Below, piece after piece: positions 25,101 through 32,419 of a DNA stretch of 64,000 bases. The notes beneath the pieces are model-generated. The model searched no databases and was not told the origin of the DNA. It was given only the letters and a program-made list of their open reading frames with translations. Source of the DNA: Sorangium cellulosum So0157-2 (GTDB taxonomy: Bacteria; Myxococcota_A; Polyangia; Polyangiales; Polyangiaceae); the NCBI RefSeq assembly GCF_000418325.1, contig NC_021658.1, positions 558,001-622,000 on the forward strand, given 5' to 3'. A program made the translations under genes and the position numbers. Position 1 is the first letter of the stretch. Each line of letters starts with the position of its first letter.

Positions 25101-27410
25101 GCGGTCGATCACGAGCGGGCGAGCGCCGCGCTCGAGGCGCTCACCGAGGATCCGGCGCTCTTCGACGAGGCGGCCGAGGCGCTCGAGGGCGTCTACCGCA
25201 CGCGGGGCGACAACGCCGCGCTGGCGCGCCTCTACGAGAAGCGCATCCGCTTCGCGCCGACCGGCGTGGAGCGGATCCGGATGCGCCTCGACCTCGCCAA
25301 GGTGCTCGAGGTGCGCTCGAACGACCCGCGGGCGGCGCTCGAGACCCTCGAGAAGGCGCTCGCCGACGACCCGTCGGACCCCGACGTGCTCGGCGAGATC
25401 GAGCGCCTCGCCCCGCTGACGGGCGGCTGGGCGAGCGCCGCGGCCGCGCTGGAGCGGGCGGTGCGGGCCGGGGCCGACCTCGACAGCGACACGGCGCGCG
25501 ACCTCTGGATGCGCATCGCCGAGTGGCAGAAGAACAAGGTGGGCGACCCGAAGGCCGCCGAGGCGGCGTACGAGGCGGCGCTCACGCACGACCCCACGAG
25601 CGAGCACATCCTGCGGTCGATCGAGGAGCTGCAGCGGGCCCCCGGGCGCGAGCGCGACCTCATCGGCACGCTCCGCCGGATCGCGGCCCTCGACGGCATG
25701 GAGGGGACCGCGGCCGAGCTCCGCCGCGAGGCGAAGGAGCTCGCCGAGCGCGCGCTCGCCGACCGGGAGCTCGTCGAGGCGATCCTGCGCGAGATGATCG
25801 CCGCGGACGAGGGCGACACCTGGGCGCTCGCCGAGCTCACCAAGGTGCGCGAGGAGGCGGGCGACCACAAGGAGGTCTTCCGGCTGCTCGTGCGCCAGTC
25901 CGAGCTCTACGCCGAGGCCGATCGCATCCGCGACGCGCGGCACGCCGCCGCGGCGGTCGCGCGCGAGAAGCTCGGCGACGACGCGGCGGCGATCGAGCTC
26001 TACGAGACGCTCTTCGAGGCGGACCCGGGCGACGCGCGCGCCGCGACCGCGCTGCGCGAGCTCTACGCGAAGGCCGGCAAGCACAAGGAGCTGCTCTCGC
26101 TCCTCGAGCGGCTCACCGACCTGGCCGAGTCCCCCGAGGCCCGCTCGGCGCTGCGGCTCGAGAGCGCGGAGATCTGCCTCTCGCGGCTCGACGCGGTGAG
26201 CGAGGCGACCGAGCACCTGCGCGCGGTCCTCGACGAGCAGCCCGACAACGAGAAGGCGACGGTCCTGCTCGCGCAGCTGCTCGAGAAGACCGGCCGCGAT
26301 CAGGAGCTGTCGGATCTGTTCGTCACGCAGATCGAGCGCGCGAAGGACCGCGGCGACGTCGCGGCGGAGCTCTCGTACAGCGTCCGCCTCGGCGAGGTCT
26401 ACGAGACCCGGCTGAACGACACGGCGCGGGCGATCGAGACCTACCGCGCGGTCCTCGAGCGCGAGCCGCGCCACCCCGGCGCGCTCCTCGCGCTGGCCCG
26501 CCTGCACGAGCAGCGCGGGGAGAAGGGCGAGGCGGCGCAGCGGCTCGAGGTGATCCTCGAGGACGCGAGCGGCCCCGAGGCGGTGAGCACGTCGCTCCGG
26601 CTCGCGGATCTGCACCGGTCCCTCGGCGACGAGGGCGCGGTCCGGCGCGTGCTCGAGCGGGGCCTCGCGGCGGACGCGTCGGCGCAGGACATCCGCAAGC
26701 AGCTCCTCGCCCTCTACGAGAAGCAGCAGGCCTTCACCGAGCTCGCCGATCTCATCACCGGCGACGCGGAGACGGCGGCGCAGCCGGCCGAGAAGGTGGC
26801 GCTCTACCGCAAGGCGGCGGGCATCCACCTGACGAAGCGGAACGACCCCGGCCGCGCCGCGGACCTCCTCGTCAAGGCCACGGAGCTCGTGCCGGGCGAT
26901 CGCGAGCTCCTGCTCGCGCTGTGCGACGCGTACAGCGCCTCGGGCCGCGGCCAGAAGGCCGCCGAGGCGCTCCAGCAGATCGTCGAGTCCTACGGCGGCC
27001 GCCGCTCGAAGGATCTCGCCGCGATCCACCACCGCCTCGCCAAGGCCTACCTGGCCGAGGGGCAGCGGGAGCGCGCGCTCGCCGAGCTCGACACCGCCTT
27101 CAAGATCGACCCGGGCTCGATCGCCATCCTCCGCGACCTCGGCGTGCTGGCGCTGGAGCTGTCGGAGTCGGGCGACGACGCGGCGAAGGCGGCGCACATC
27201 GACCGCGCGCAGAAGACCTTCCGCGCGCTGCTCCTCCAGAAGCTCGACGAGGGCGCGCCGATCAGCAAGGGCGAGGTCTTCTATTACCTCGGCGTGATCA
27301 GCCACCGTCAGAACGACGACAAGAAGGCGATCCAGATGCTGGAGCGCGCCCTCGACAACGAGAAGGACTTCGCCCCGGCGAAGGAGCTCCTGGCGCAGCT
27401 CAAGAAGTGA
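16170..27410 (+). CDS. Giant tetratricopeptide-repeat protein (3746 aa)
   Basis: One uninterrupted frame of 11.2 kb encodes a protein built almost wholly of TPR-like helical pairs. Units recur as YERILELDPFYTAALDSLEKLY, then REGRFRDLAALLEQRLKTA, at intervals near 37 and 115 residues. The W/Y-x-x-L, L-x-P-x-x-x-x-A pattern is kept from about residue 50 to the C-terminus. The chain is very rich in Ala, Glu, Leu and Arg and has almost no Cys. No signal peptide or membrane segment is seen, so it is probably a large cytoplasmic scaffold. The ATG at 16170 is preceded by GGAGAG at a proper distance; the frame also opens at a GTG at 16128. The C-terminal 250 residues look like canonical TPRs (ILRDLGVLALEL, then YYLGVISHRQNDDKKAIQML). 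Giant TPR proteins are known in myxobacteria, but their function is unknown. Confidence 0.92.
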   Translation: MSVETIRMALGRLQDEPENEAAWNELAEAVTAPNNGAGAGDVERLLGAARARHEQRREWQAVARLLELEIALAAGSPVEGAMQAELARVYHEELIDVDRATAAYKRLLELRPDDDAAAEALETDASKRERWRDLVDRYVAEAEAATDGAFKSALTTSAADIAYRYGRAELGEKVTELIDLALKLDPKNRRAANLAEIAFAAAGDWEAVVRVQSLVKAEAQAKEDRVAAGLRSARTIKTHLNDAARAVAAYEEVLDLSPGQPEALSFLAEAYSAAGDWDRLVALYEDQLRSGGVKPGEELGMLVQIAMVHWRMRGQPQAAEPYFDRVRRADAAHAGMLNFYREVLEQRGDKPRLTTILTDAQRALPDGPEKRAIATELARLAESQENAAKAIEQYKSVLRTDPENRQARDALKRLYLQTEGYNALVELYRQDLERTPADDVAGRVAVLREIAGIYRDRAKNDAALVTVLTQIVQLDDKDVDAVRELTRIYEALGRWRDLLSYQQRLAELTESRAEKAGLYRAVARRWFDQFSNVQNAIAAYEALLTVEPIDEEAQQKLRELYLKRRAWPQLYSLYERKLESAEGAAKIELLGEMAKLAAERLDRGADAIALQKRILELDPSAPGVLDALEKQAEREKDFATVAEVLERRVDLAADDAARLVSLQKLGAVYAERLKDPAQAARTWRRVLTLSPGHARALRVLRDAYFAAGDWDGLEELYASQNDWEGLVDFLSGAADKATDPATKLDISFRAARIFEEQLKAPERAARSYERVLSVSPRDARAAAALVPIYEEEEKWARLPALYEILLDATDDAEAQVGMLRKLAAVTGGPLSDKASALGYARRAYELKPDEEGLDLLEAWSRAAGSWGPFVEAVEGRLRTATDLATDVQRTLRLKLAEVYAREMGKLDEAVTVYRGLVEDDPSDDATVRALDALLRANERQADLRWLFELRASQVGGEDRAEILEEWATLEEEVFGDPAKAIELLRKVIALAPGRINALRVLSRLLNAAGEYEAAAEIVATHRDVSEGDERARREIELATLYLDRLDRPADAFEAAVRALELTAHDPDAIAVLSRLVERPETRVRAARVLAVEYAETGNHRREAMALRVILEAERDPERRRELYLTLANVEETKLHAAGTAFDALLRALHEFSDDIELWDRAAELSRRAGRPTDLAEAYRVHLVAGRTEGDKVLGSSVEVELCERAASLHDEQLGDPEGAKPYLERVLSLDPNSHRAFERLKQILTAAERWGELEELYDRAAKGTTDQSERIELLNEVALIAEEIIGDAAKAIGYYERILELDPFYTAALDSLEKLYEREGRFRDLAALLEQRLKTATESESVEMKLSLGSIYLDRLHEPEGSLGHLEDVLRIRQNDPKARELVERLLDIGALRLRAARVLEAVYEARDEIRQLVRVLEIRRQGAETESEQRELLRRVSVLQDERLKDDAGAFASLSELLPLEPEDLAARERLIEIGRRLGEHEQVAEVLTAAADACGTASIRGEILMEVARICEDLLGDADRAEKVYRRVLSIDPTDPSLVIPAAQALGRIYAAKEEHQALAGVLAIEVRLEEDADTRRSLYERIGTLYETVLDDPTKAIEAWQARLGDDSADAAALAALERLYERTSQWRELVSVLRAREQSTTEPEERRRAMTKAAETLAQRLADVPEAINAWRAVLDEFGPERSTLAALEALYELDERWVDLADTLETDLSLAVETPARLDLLARLGDVRRLHQGDAAGALEAYRQALSLDPSNARCRAALEAMLERDDARRDAAETLEPLYEADGDAERLLRVLEIKVETSDLPSERLATLQKALRTAEGPLGDTSRAFGYALRGVREAAGEPDVTTWIETVERLGEATGRWAEVCELFQRIAPDILDGDVQQNVRLRVGELARHKLDDRELAVEQYKKALEAHGDDRRAMIALEELYGEANDAGRLLAILKLRVENAESDEEKTGLLFRIAELERGPLGDQAGAIATYETILDIALHPDAIAALDSLYREAGRFQDLIRLYERQLDVRAGDLAELHVKIALVAHRHTEDLERAFDELSEALLIDPAHEGAVSLLETILAGSAEAEHRARAGEMLEPVYLRRADWNRVRVALEARLAASQDPVERRDLLQRLATLHEEQLEDYRAALETVAKLLHEDLTDEGVWAELERLAKVASAERRLAEIYAAELGELTSDDASSAKLSRRTGELYAELGDVADALKWYRRAHEFEPDSRELFDAIDGLLIKEGRHAERIQLYRAALDYRKDEDRLDALHTIARLERTELREPALAIETYRAALDVDEGDARALDALTELYRELDRPRDLADLYLRRAEAAPDGHRAAPYRLALAELLRTRLEDTAGAIDQLEAIVGEVPTHAEAIRALEALIQDPQHKARIVEILRPLYEGADDWRQLIRLNEERFGLASDARDKVAVLRETAKLWETRGSDELRAFDAIRTAFSLDPDDGETRGELERLAEQLGAWEELAESLEQGVTITSDELTKRELLSSLAKVYDTRIDDPRRALRAYARLSALDPSDPEPLEQMDTLAVLLSDWDTLISVLEKKSEMASDEENASICRRIAETKLEMLEDTEGAIQAYERALELDPESAMTIDALIELHEPRGAASRLVELYGRRVELAGADEEELRYDLNVRAAERYEKDLSSPRDAITALTAALDAKPGDPAVLSSLERLYRAERMWDELLSNLMLQASAAADRDARVKLRTAIGDLYARELESPSDAIEQYRLVLDEDPANDHAIQAVRAIGEGREELRLDAAQVLEPVLRAAGRHEELAAALELRLRAQTEPSDRAETLRAIAAVQDVQLGRPLEAEQALLRALEDAPDDASLHGEIERLAERTDGFGRYCDALAQRAASTFDATIAKDLFLRIGRIAEEKLKDDRRSAQAYAKAVEHAGDTPELLEALDRLYGRLGDEKALADVLERRVAVTSGDRDQADLFYRLAVIQIESFGDKAQGLNTLRQALDHAVDHERASAALEALTEDPALFDEAAEALEGVYRTRGDNAALARLYEKRIRFAPTGVERIRMRLDLAKVLEVRSNDPRAALETLEKALADDPSDPDVLGEIERLAPLTGGWASAAAALERAVRAGADLDSDTARDLWMRIAEWQKNKVGDPKAAEAAYEAALTHDPTSEHILRSIEELQRAPGRERDLIGTLRRIAALDGMEGTAAELRREAKELAERALADRELVEAILREMIAADEGDTWALAELTKVREEAGDHKEVFRLLVRQSELYAEADRIRDARHAAAAVAREKLGDDAAAIELYETLFEADPGDARAATALRELYAKAGKHKELLSLLERLTDLAESPEARSALRLESAEICLSRLDAVSEATEHLRAVLDEQPDNEKATVLLAQLLEKTGRDQELSDLFVTQIERAKDRGDVAAELSYSVRLGEVYETRLNDTARAIETYRAVLEREPRHPGALLALARLHEQRGEKGEAAQRLEVILEDASGPEAVSTSLRLADLHRSLGDEGAVRRVLERGLAADASAQDIRKQLLALYEKQQAFTELADLITGDAETAAQPAEKVALYRKAAGIHLTKRNDPGRAADLLVKATELVPGDRELLLALCDAYSASGRGQKAAEALQQIVESYGGRRSKDLAAIHHRLAKAYLAEGQRERALAELDTAFKIDPGSIAILRDLGVLALELSESGDDAAKAAHIDRAQKTFRALLLQKLDEGAPISKGEVFYYLGVISHRQNDDKKAIQMLERALDNEKDFAPAKELLAQLKK

Positions 27411-27424
27411 CGTAATCTCGCCGT

Positions 27425-28417
27425 GTGACGCGGCTCGTCAGCATCGACGGTGTCATCCATCGGCCGGAGGAGGCCAAGGTCTCGGTCTACGACCGCGGCT
27501 TCCTCTACGGCGACAGCGTCTTCGAGACCATCCGCACCTACGGCGGCGAGCCGTTCGCGCTGGAGGAGCACCTCGCCCGCCTGGAGCGCTCGGCCGAGCG
27601 GATCGCGATCGCGCTGCCGATCCCCCGCGACGAGCTCGGCCGCGAGGTGCGCGCGCTGCTCCGGGCCGCGACCGCGGCGGAGGGCGCCGGAGCGGCGGCG
27701 GGCTCGGCTGGCGCCGCGGGCGCGGCCGGCGCCGCAGGCTCGGCCGCGCCGCTCGAGAGCTACGTCCGCGTGATGCTCACCCGCGGCAGCGGCCCGCTCG
27801 GGCTCGATCCCGCGCTCGCGGGCGCGCCCCTCCGCGTCATCGTCGTCGAGCCGCTCAAGCCGCTGCCGGGCGCGCTCTACCGCGACGGGATCTCGGCCAT
27901 CACGACCCCCACCCAGCGGGCCGGCGACGCGGCGCCGGGCGCCAAGGTCTCGAACTACCTCGAGAGCCTCCTCGCCCTGCGCCAGGCGCGGGCCGCCGGG
28001 GCCCACGAGGCGCTGATCCTCGACCCGTCCGGCCACGTCGTCGAGGGCACGACGTCCAACGTCTTCCTGGTGGAGCGGCGCCCGCCCGCGCACGAGGGCG
28101 CGGAGGACGCGGGGCACCTCTTGATCACGCCGCCCAAGGAGGCCGGGATCCTGGTCGGCATCACCCGGGCCAACGTCATCGACGTCGCGGGCGAGCTCGG
28201 CATCCCCGTGTGCTGCGAGCCGGTCACGATGGCCCGCCTCCTCGCCGCCGAGGAGGCGTTCATCACCTCGAGCCTCCGCGAGATCGTCCCGGTCGTGCGC
28301 GTGGACGGGCACGCGATCGGCGCGGGCGTCCCCGGCCCGAAGACCCGGGCGCTGCACGCCGCTTTTCGCAACAAGGTGGGCCTCGGTGAGGCGCCTCTCC
28401 CGTGGGAGGCGCCCTGA
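27425..28417 (+). CDS. Class IV PLP aminotransferase (BCAT/aminodeoxychorismate lyase-like)
   Basis: This 330-aa enzyme of fold type IV begins at GTG 27425, 14 bp after the TPR gene. Signature parts are VYDRGFLYGDSVFETIR (residues 21-37), the PLP Lys in AKVSNYLESLLAL (Lys174), ILDPSGHVVEGTTSNVFLV and the phosphate-binding TSSLREIVPV near the C-terminus. Branched-chain aminotransferase, D-amino-acid aminotransferase and 4-amino-4-deoxychorismate lyase share this pattern and cannot be separated by eye. An Ala/Gly-rich insert (about residues 85-108) between core strands is a lineage oddity. It may be co-transcribed with the TPR gene, without an obvious functional link. Confidence 0.88.
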   Translation: MTRLVSIDGVIHRPEEAKVSVYDRGFLYGDSVFETIRTYGGEPFALEEHLARLERSAERIAIALPIPRDELGREVRALLRAATAAEGAGAAAGSAGAAGAAGAAGSAAPLESYVRVMLTRGSGPLGLDPALAGAPLRVIVVEPLKPLPGALYRDGISAITTPTQRAGDAAPGAKVSNYLESLLALRQARAAGAHEALILDPSGHVVEGTTSNVFLVERRPPAHEGAEDAGHLLITPPKEAGILVGITRANVIDVAGELGIPVCCEPVTMARLLAAEEAFITSSLREIVPVVRVDGHAIGAGVPGPKTRALHAAFRNKVGLGEAPLPWEAP

Positions 28418-28566
28418 GCCGCGGCGGCCGGCCGGACCGCGTCGAAATCTTGCGATCCAGGATGTGCCGCCCGGAGACCACGTCCAAGAAGCGGGCCAGC
28501 GCGCTCCGTGCGCGGCCGGACGGGGCTCGGGCCTCGCCCGCCGTACAATTTGCTCGAGAGGAATCC

Positions 28567-29403
28567 ATGATGAATCGCTCGCTTCGAATCGCCTGCTTCT
28601 TGATCTGCGCGGCCTCTGCCGCAGCGTCGGCCGGGTGTGTCATCACCGCAGAGACCCTCGTGCGCTACGAAGGCAACGACGAGAGCGTGCGCGTCAAGTA
28701 CCTCCCGACCCAGAGCATCCGCATCGTGAGCGACAACGGCGACGTCGAGGTCCGCACCGGGAACGTGAGCGACGTCGAGGTCACCTTCTCCCCGTTCACG
28801 ATGCGCAAGAAGGACGAGAACCAGCTCGCGGTGCAGGAGATCGAGGAGGATCTCGAGCTCGCCGCGAAGACCGACGGCGACGTCGTCATCACGACCCGCA
28901 CCAGGGACGGCTCCTCGGGGTACCTCGGCGCCGACATCGAGGTCGTCCTGCCGAAGAAGGACTTCGACGGCGTGCTCCGCATCGAGCAGGACAACGGCAG
29001 CATCGACGTCGATCTCGACGGCGCCCCGTCCCGCGGCACCACCATCGTGAGCAACAACGGCAGCATCGACGTGGTCGGCGCGCGCGGCACGATCGACGTG
29101 GCCACCAAGAACGGCAGCGTCTTCGTCGACCTCGACGCGTGGAGCAGCTCGGACGGCGCGATCTCCTCCGGCAACGGCGCGATCGAGCTCTCGGTGCCGG
29201 CGGGGGTGGACGGGACGATGACCGCGCAGACGCTCAACGGCGACATCGTGGAGCAGGGCCTCCCCTCCACGTGGGCGACCGCCGGAGAGGGCAGCGGCGG
29301 CGACCGCTTCGATCACGCGACGTCGTACACGATGGGCGACGGCGACGGCGGCCTCCTCGAGCTCTTCACCGAGAACGGCGACATCACCATCGACGTGAAG
29401 TAG
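28567..29403 (+). CDS. DUF4097-type beta-repeat lipoprotein
   Basis: This is a 278-aa protein with a signal peptide and lipobox ending SAGC (Cys24), so it is predicted to be anchored in the envelope. The mature part repeats a short beta motif of the form DNGDVEV, DNGSIDV, NNGSIDV, KNGSVFV, GNGAIEL, LNGDIVE and ENGDITI roughly every 20-25 residues. This is the pattern of DUF4097 beta-helix-like proteins, which often occur in adhesin or anti-sigma contexts. The ATG at 28567 follows GAGAGG. A 15-bp stem terminator lies 16 bp after the stop. The role is not known. Confidence 0.87.
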   Translation: MMNRSLRIACFLICAASAAASAGCVITAETLVRYEGNDESVRVKYLPTQSIRIVSDNGDVEVRTGNVSDVEVTFSPFTMRKKDENQLAVQEIEEDLELAAKTDGDVVITTRTRDGSSGYLGADIEVVLPKKDFDGVLRIEQDNGSIDVDLDGAPSRGTTIVSNNGSIDVVGARGTIDVATKNGSVFVDLDAWSSSDGAISSGNGAIELSVPAGVDGTMTAQTLNGDIVEQGLPSTWATAGEGSGGDRFDHATSYTMGDGDGGLLELFTENGDITIDVK

Positions 29404-29418
29404 CTCCGTCAGGACAAA

Positions 29419-29468
29419 AGCGGAGAGGCGAGCGCCGGAAGGATCCGGGCTCGCCTCTCCGCTCTTTG
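29419..29468 (+). terminator. Intrinsic terminator after the DUF4097 gene
   Basis: A perfect 15-bp stem (29419-29433 pairs with 29449-29463, AGCGGAGAGGCGAGC with its complement) has a 15-base loop. It is followed by CTTTG on the plus strand and preceded by ACAAA on the other. The short T and A tracts on both sides suggest it may also stop the convergent gene that ends at 29531. Confidence 0.88.
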
Positions 29469-29530
29469 TGACCAGCGCGCCGGTGTCGCCGGCGCCCTCG
29501 ATCACGCGCCGGCGTCGCCGGCGCCCTCGA

Positions 29531-31882
29531 TCAGCCGCCGGCGCCCTGCTGCGCCTCGGCGCCCTCGCCGCTCGGCGCCTCGCCGCCCGCGCCCTCGGCA
29601 GGCGCCTCGCCGCCCTGCGCCGGGGCGCCCCCGGCCGGCGCGGCCGCGCCCGCCGGGACCGGCACCCGCAGCTGCCCGCCGCCCTGCTGCGCGAGCACGC
29701 CGAGCGCCTTCTGGAAGAACGCCGCCAGGAAGGGGATCTCGCGTGGCGGCGAGGTGATCAGCCCCGCCGCCTTGATGGCGCGCGCCACGGCGAGGGCGGC
29801 GGTGGCCGCCGCGTCGCCCCTGCGCGCCCGCAGCGAGACCGCGCTGCTCCGGATCCGCGTCGCGAGCTGCCCGCGCACCTCGGGCGAGAAGAACCGATCG
29901 GTCGCGAGCTCAAGCTCCTCCCGCAGCGCCGTGTTCACCAGCGCGGGATCGCGCATCCCGGCGGACCCGAGCCGCTGGCCGACCTTCTGCAGGAGCTCGT
30001 CGAGCGCCTGCCGCGCGGGCAGCCAGTGCCGGAACTCCGGCTCGTCGTGCAGCGAGGCGGAGCCGGCGATGTGCGACGCCACCTGCTCGTCCGTCAGGCT
30101 CTCCTCGAGGTCGGCCACCGGGTGCCGCGGCTCGGCCTCGGGCGCGGGCTCGACGAGATCGCGACACCCCTCCAGCCCGAGCGGCAGGACCTGCCCCGAC
30201 GCGGCGTTCTGCCGCTTCGCGAGCGCGATCCGGTGGCGGGCCCACTCCAGGGAGACGGGCACGGGCGCCGTGCCCAGGTTGTCCTGCGCGCGCGCCCGGC
30301 CCTCCTTGAGCTGCGAGCCGCTGAGCCACCCCGCGCCGGCGTGCACAACGCCGACCCCCTCGCGCACGATCACCTCCGCGATCCGGTAGCGGCCGCTCGT
30401 GTCGCGGCTCGTGATCGCGATCGCCTCGGTCCCGCTCGAGTCCGGCGGGATCAGCGTCGCCTCGACCACCTCGGCGCGCTCCTCGGCGAGCCGCACCACG
30501 CGCGGTCGCGTCGGGATCGCCGCCCCGCGCGACTTCAGCACGTTGAGCGCGCGTCGCGCCGCCTTCCGCGCCGCGCCGGAGGCCTCCTCCGACTCGGCGG
30601 CCGCCGCGATCGCCTCCGCGTTGGAGGCGCCGAGCCAGGCGTCGACGAGCGCCGGCGCGGCGTCGCCCGCCGACCGCAGCGCCTCGATCGCCCGGTCCCA
30701 GCCCGCCGCGAGCACCTCGGCGTCGAACTCGACCTTGGCCGCCTCGGCGCCCGCGCCGCCCTCGGGCCGCGCCCCGCCGTCGGCCTTGCTCTTCGCGGCC
30801 GTGGTCGCCTGCTTCGCCTTCGCCTTCGCGGCGAGCGCCTCGCGCGCCGTGAGCGCCGGCTTGTCCGCCGCCGCGACCTGCTTCGCCTTGGCCGCCGGCA
30901 GCGCGAACAGCAGGTGCGCCGGCTTGGCCGGGCCCTGCGGCCGGCCGCCCTTGCCCGTCACCACCGTCGCGGCCGCGCCCTGGCCGACCACGGTCACCAT
31001 CCGGTCGCTCTGCTGCTGCTTCGCCGCCGCGGGCGCTCGTCCCTCGGCCCCCGAGGGCCGCGCGTCCCCGCCGCCCGCCCGTCCGCCTTCCGCGCCCGGC
31101 CGCGCCGACAGCCCGCGGTCGGGCCTCGGCCCCCGGTCGGGCCGCGGGCCGCGGTCGGGGCGCGGGCCGCGGTCGGGCCTCGGCCCCCGGTCGAACCTCG
31201 GCCCCCGGTCGGGCCTCGCGCCCTGCTCCCCGCCGGCCCCCTGCGCCGCGCCGGGTCCCTGCTCCGGCCTGGGGCCGCGGTCGGGCCTGGGCCCCCGGTC
31301 GGGGCGCGGGCCGCGGTCGGGCCTCGGCCCCCGGTCGGGCCGCGGGCCGCGGTCGGGGCGCGGGCCGCGGTCGGGCCTCGGCCCCCGGTCGGGCCGCGGG
31401 CCGCGGTCGGGGCGCGGGCCGCGGTCGGGCCTCGGCCCCCGGTCGAACCGCGGCGCGCCGGAGGGCGCGGCGGCTCGCTCGGGCCTGGGCGCGCGGTAGT
31501 CGCGCACGACGCGCGGCGCGGCGGTGGGCGGCGGCGCGGCGTCTTCTGTCGTGGGCGGCGTCGTGGGCGGCGTCGTGGCCGGCGGCGGCGCGTCGGCCAG
31601 CGCCGGCCGCTTGCGGGGCGCGATCACGTCCAGCAGCGAGCCCTGCGGCTCCTTTGCGGCGGCCTTCGCCGAGGGGCGCGGCGCTTCGCCTGCGGGCTGC
31701 GCCGAGGCGCCCTCGGACGGCTCGTCGGCTCGCTTCGCGGAGGCCGCCGTGCTCGCCGAGCGGACGACCCTGCGCGCGCGCGGCTTGTCTCCGCTCTCTG
31801 CATCGGGGGCGCCCTCGTGCGCAGGTTCGGGAACTGCGCTGGCGGTCCGCTCCGTGCTCTCGCTCTCGTTCTTTGTGCTCAT
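29531..31882 (-). CDS. Large protein with disordered GPRPDR-repeat region
   Basis: This 783-aa protein has no recognised domain. Residues 1-145 are polar and Pro/Ala-rich. About residues 145-265 repeat the six-residue unit GPRPDR, an Arg-rich stretch reminiscent of RGG-type RNA-binding tails. The next 100 residues are Lys/Ala-rich. Residues about 370-730 look folded, with helical text such as VEFDAEVLAAGWDRAIEALR and RELELATDRFF-like segments. The tail is Gly/Ala/Glu-rich. A role in RNA or nucleoid binding is a guess from the basic repeats. The start is ATG 31882. It is followed by recombination and nucleotide-metabolism genes on the same strand, but the gaps give no strong operon signal. Confidence 0.72.
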   Translation of the reverse strand: MSTKNESESTERTASAVPEPAHEGAPDAESGDKPRARRVVRSASTAASAKRADEPSEGASAQPAGEAPRPSAKAAAKEPQGSLLDVIAPRKRPALADAPPPATTPPTTPPTTEDAAPPPTAAPRVVRDYRAPRPERAAAPSGAPRFDRGPRPDRGPRPDRGPRPDRGPRPDRGPRPDRGPRPDRGPRPDRGPRPDRGPRPDRGPRPEQGPGAAQGAGGEQGARPDRGPRFDRGPRPDRGPRPDRGPRPDRGPRPDRGLSARPGAEGGRAGGGDARPSGAEGRAPAAAKQQQSDRMVTVVGQGAAATVVTGKGGRPQGPAKPAHLLFALPAAKAKQVAAADKPALTAREALAAKAKAKQATTAAKSKADGGARPEGGAGAEAAKVEFDAEVLAAGWDRAIEALRSAGDAAPALVDAWLGASNAEAIAAAAESEEASGAARKAARRALNVLKSRGAAIPTRPRVVRLAEERAEVVEATLIPPDSSGTEAIAITSRDTSGRYRIAEVIVREGVGVVHAGAGWLSGSQLKEGRARAQDNLGTAPVPVSLEWARHRIALAKRQNAASGQVLPLGLEGCRDLVEPAPEAEPRHPVADLEESLTDEQVASHIAGSASLHDEPEFRHWLPARQALDELLQKVGQRLGSAGMRDPALVNTALREELELATDRFFSPEVRGQLATRIRSSAVSLRARRGDAAATAALAVARAIKAAGLITSPPREIPFLAAFFQKALGVLAQQGGGQLRVPVPAGAAAPAGGAPAQGGEAPAEGAGGEAPSGEGAEAQQGAGG
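31105..31450. repeat. 18-bp tandem repeat coding for GPRPDR
   Basis: About nineteen degenerate 18-bp units (reading GGCCCGCGGCCGGACCGC and variants on the coding strand) lie in frame inside the 783-aa gene. Because 18 is divisible by 3, copy number can change without breaking the protein. One break in the array (around 31210-31265) encodes a Gln/Gly/Ala-rich spacer that includes AGGEQGARPD. Confidence 0.8.
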
Positions 31883-31936
31883 GTCGAGGCTCCCGGGGAC
31901 ATTTTGGAGAGGGGGGCCGCGGCCGCGGCTCCCCGA

Positions 31937-32323
31937 TTATCGCGATAGATGGGCAACAGCTTCGATCTCGACGGCGGCGCCCTTGGGCAGCGCCGCCACC
32001 TGCACCGTCGCCCGTGCGGGCGGCGCGCCGCCGACGGCCGCCCCGTACACCTGGTTGACGACGGCGAAATCCGCGAGGTTCGTCAGGTAGATCGTGGTCT
32101 TCACCACGTCGTCCCAGCCCGCGCCGGCCGCGGACAGCACCTCGGTCAGGTTCTTGATCACCTGGGCCGTCTGCGCCTCGATCCCCCCTGCGACGAGCTC
32201 GCCCGTCGCGGGATCGATCGGGATCTGGCCGCTGCAGAACACGAGGTCGCCGGCCCTGACGGCCTGCGAGTAGGGCCCGATGGCGCGCGGTGCCCGGTCG
32301 GATGTGATGGTGGTTTTGGACAT
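31937..32323 (-). CDS. ridA: RidA-family enamine/imine deaminase
   Basis: This 128-aa protein of the RidA/YjgF family hydrolyses reactive 2-aminoacrylate and related enamines. It has the substrate-binding Arg104 in PPARATVQVAALPKGAAVEIEA, the GPYSQAV opening (residues 16-22), the SGQIPIDPATGE segment and the C-terminal Glu. The length is exactly family size. The ATG is at 32323. It precedes the GPRPDR protein on the minus strand with a 54-bp gap. Confidence 0.94.
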   Translation of the reverse strand: MSKTTITSDRAPRAIGPYSQAVRAGDLVFCSGQIPIDPATGELVAGGIEAQTAQVIKNLTEVLSAAGAGWDDVVKTTIYLTNLADFAVVNQVYGAAVGGAPPARATVQVAALPKGAAVEIEAVAHLSR

Positions 32324-32419
32324 GTCGACCTCTGAATCGTGGAGCGCCCCGGCGTGCGGGAGGCCCGCCGGCCCCGGCCCTCGCTCGCGTGGGTCGGGGG
32401 CCGAGCTGCGCGGTTGTCG

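Noticed and set aside
15066-27305. A continuous 4079-codon frame antisense to the giant TPR gene
   Set aside because: It arises because GC-rich codons of the plus-strand TPR gene leave no stops on the other strand. Its reading is Arg/Leu/Glu/Asp noise, and only its last 296 codons (15066-15956) form a real gene, the dehydrogenase.
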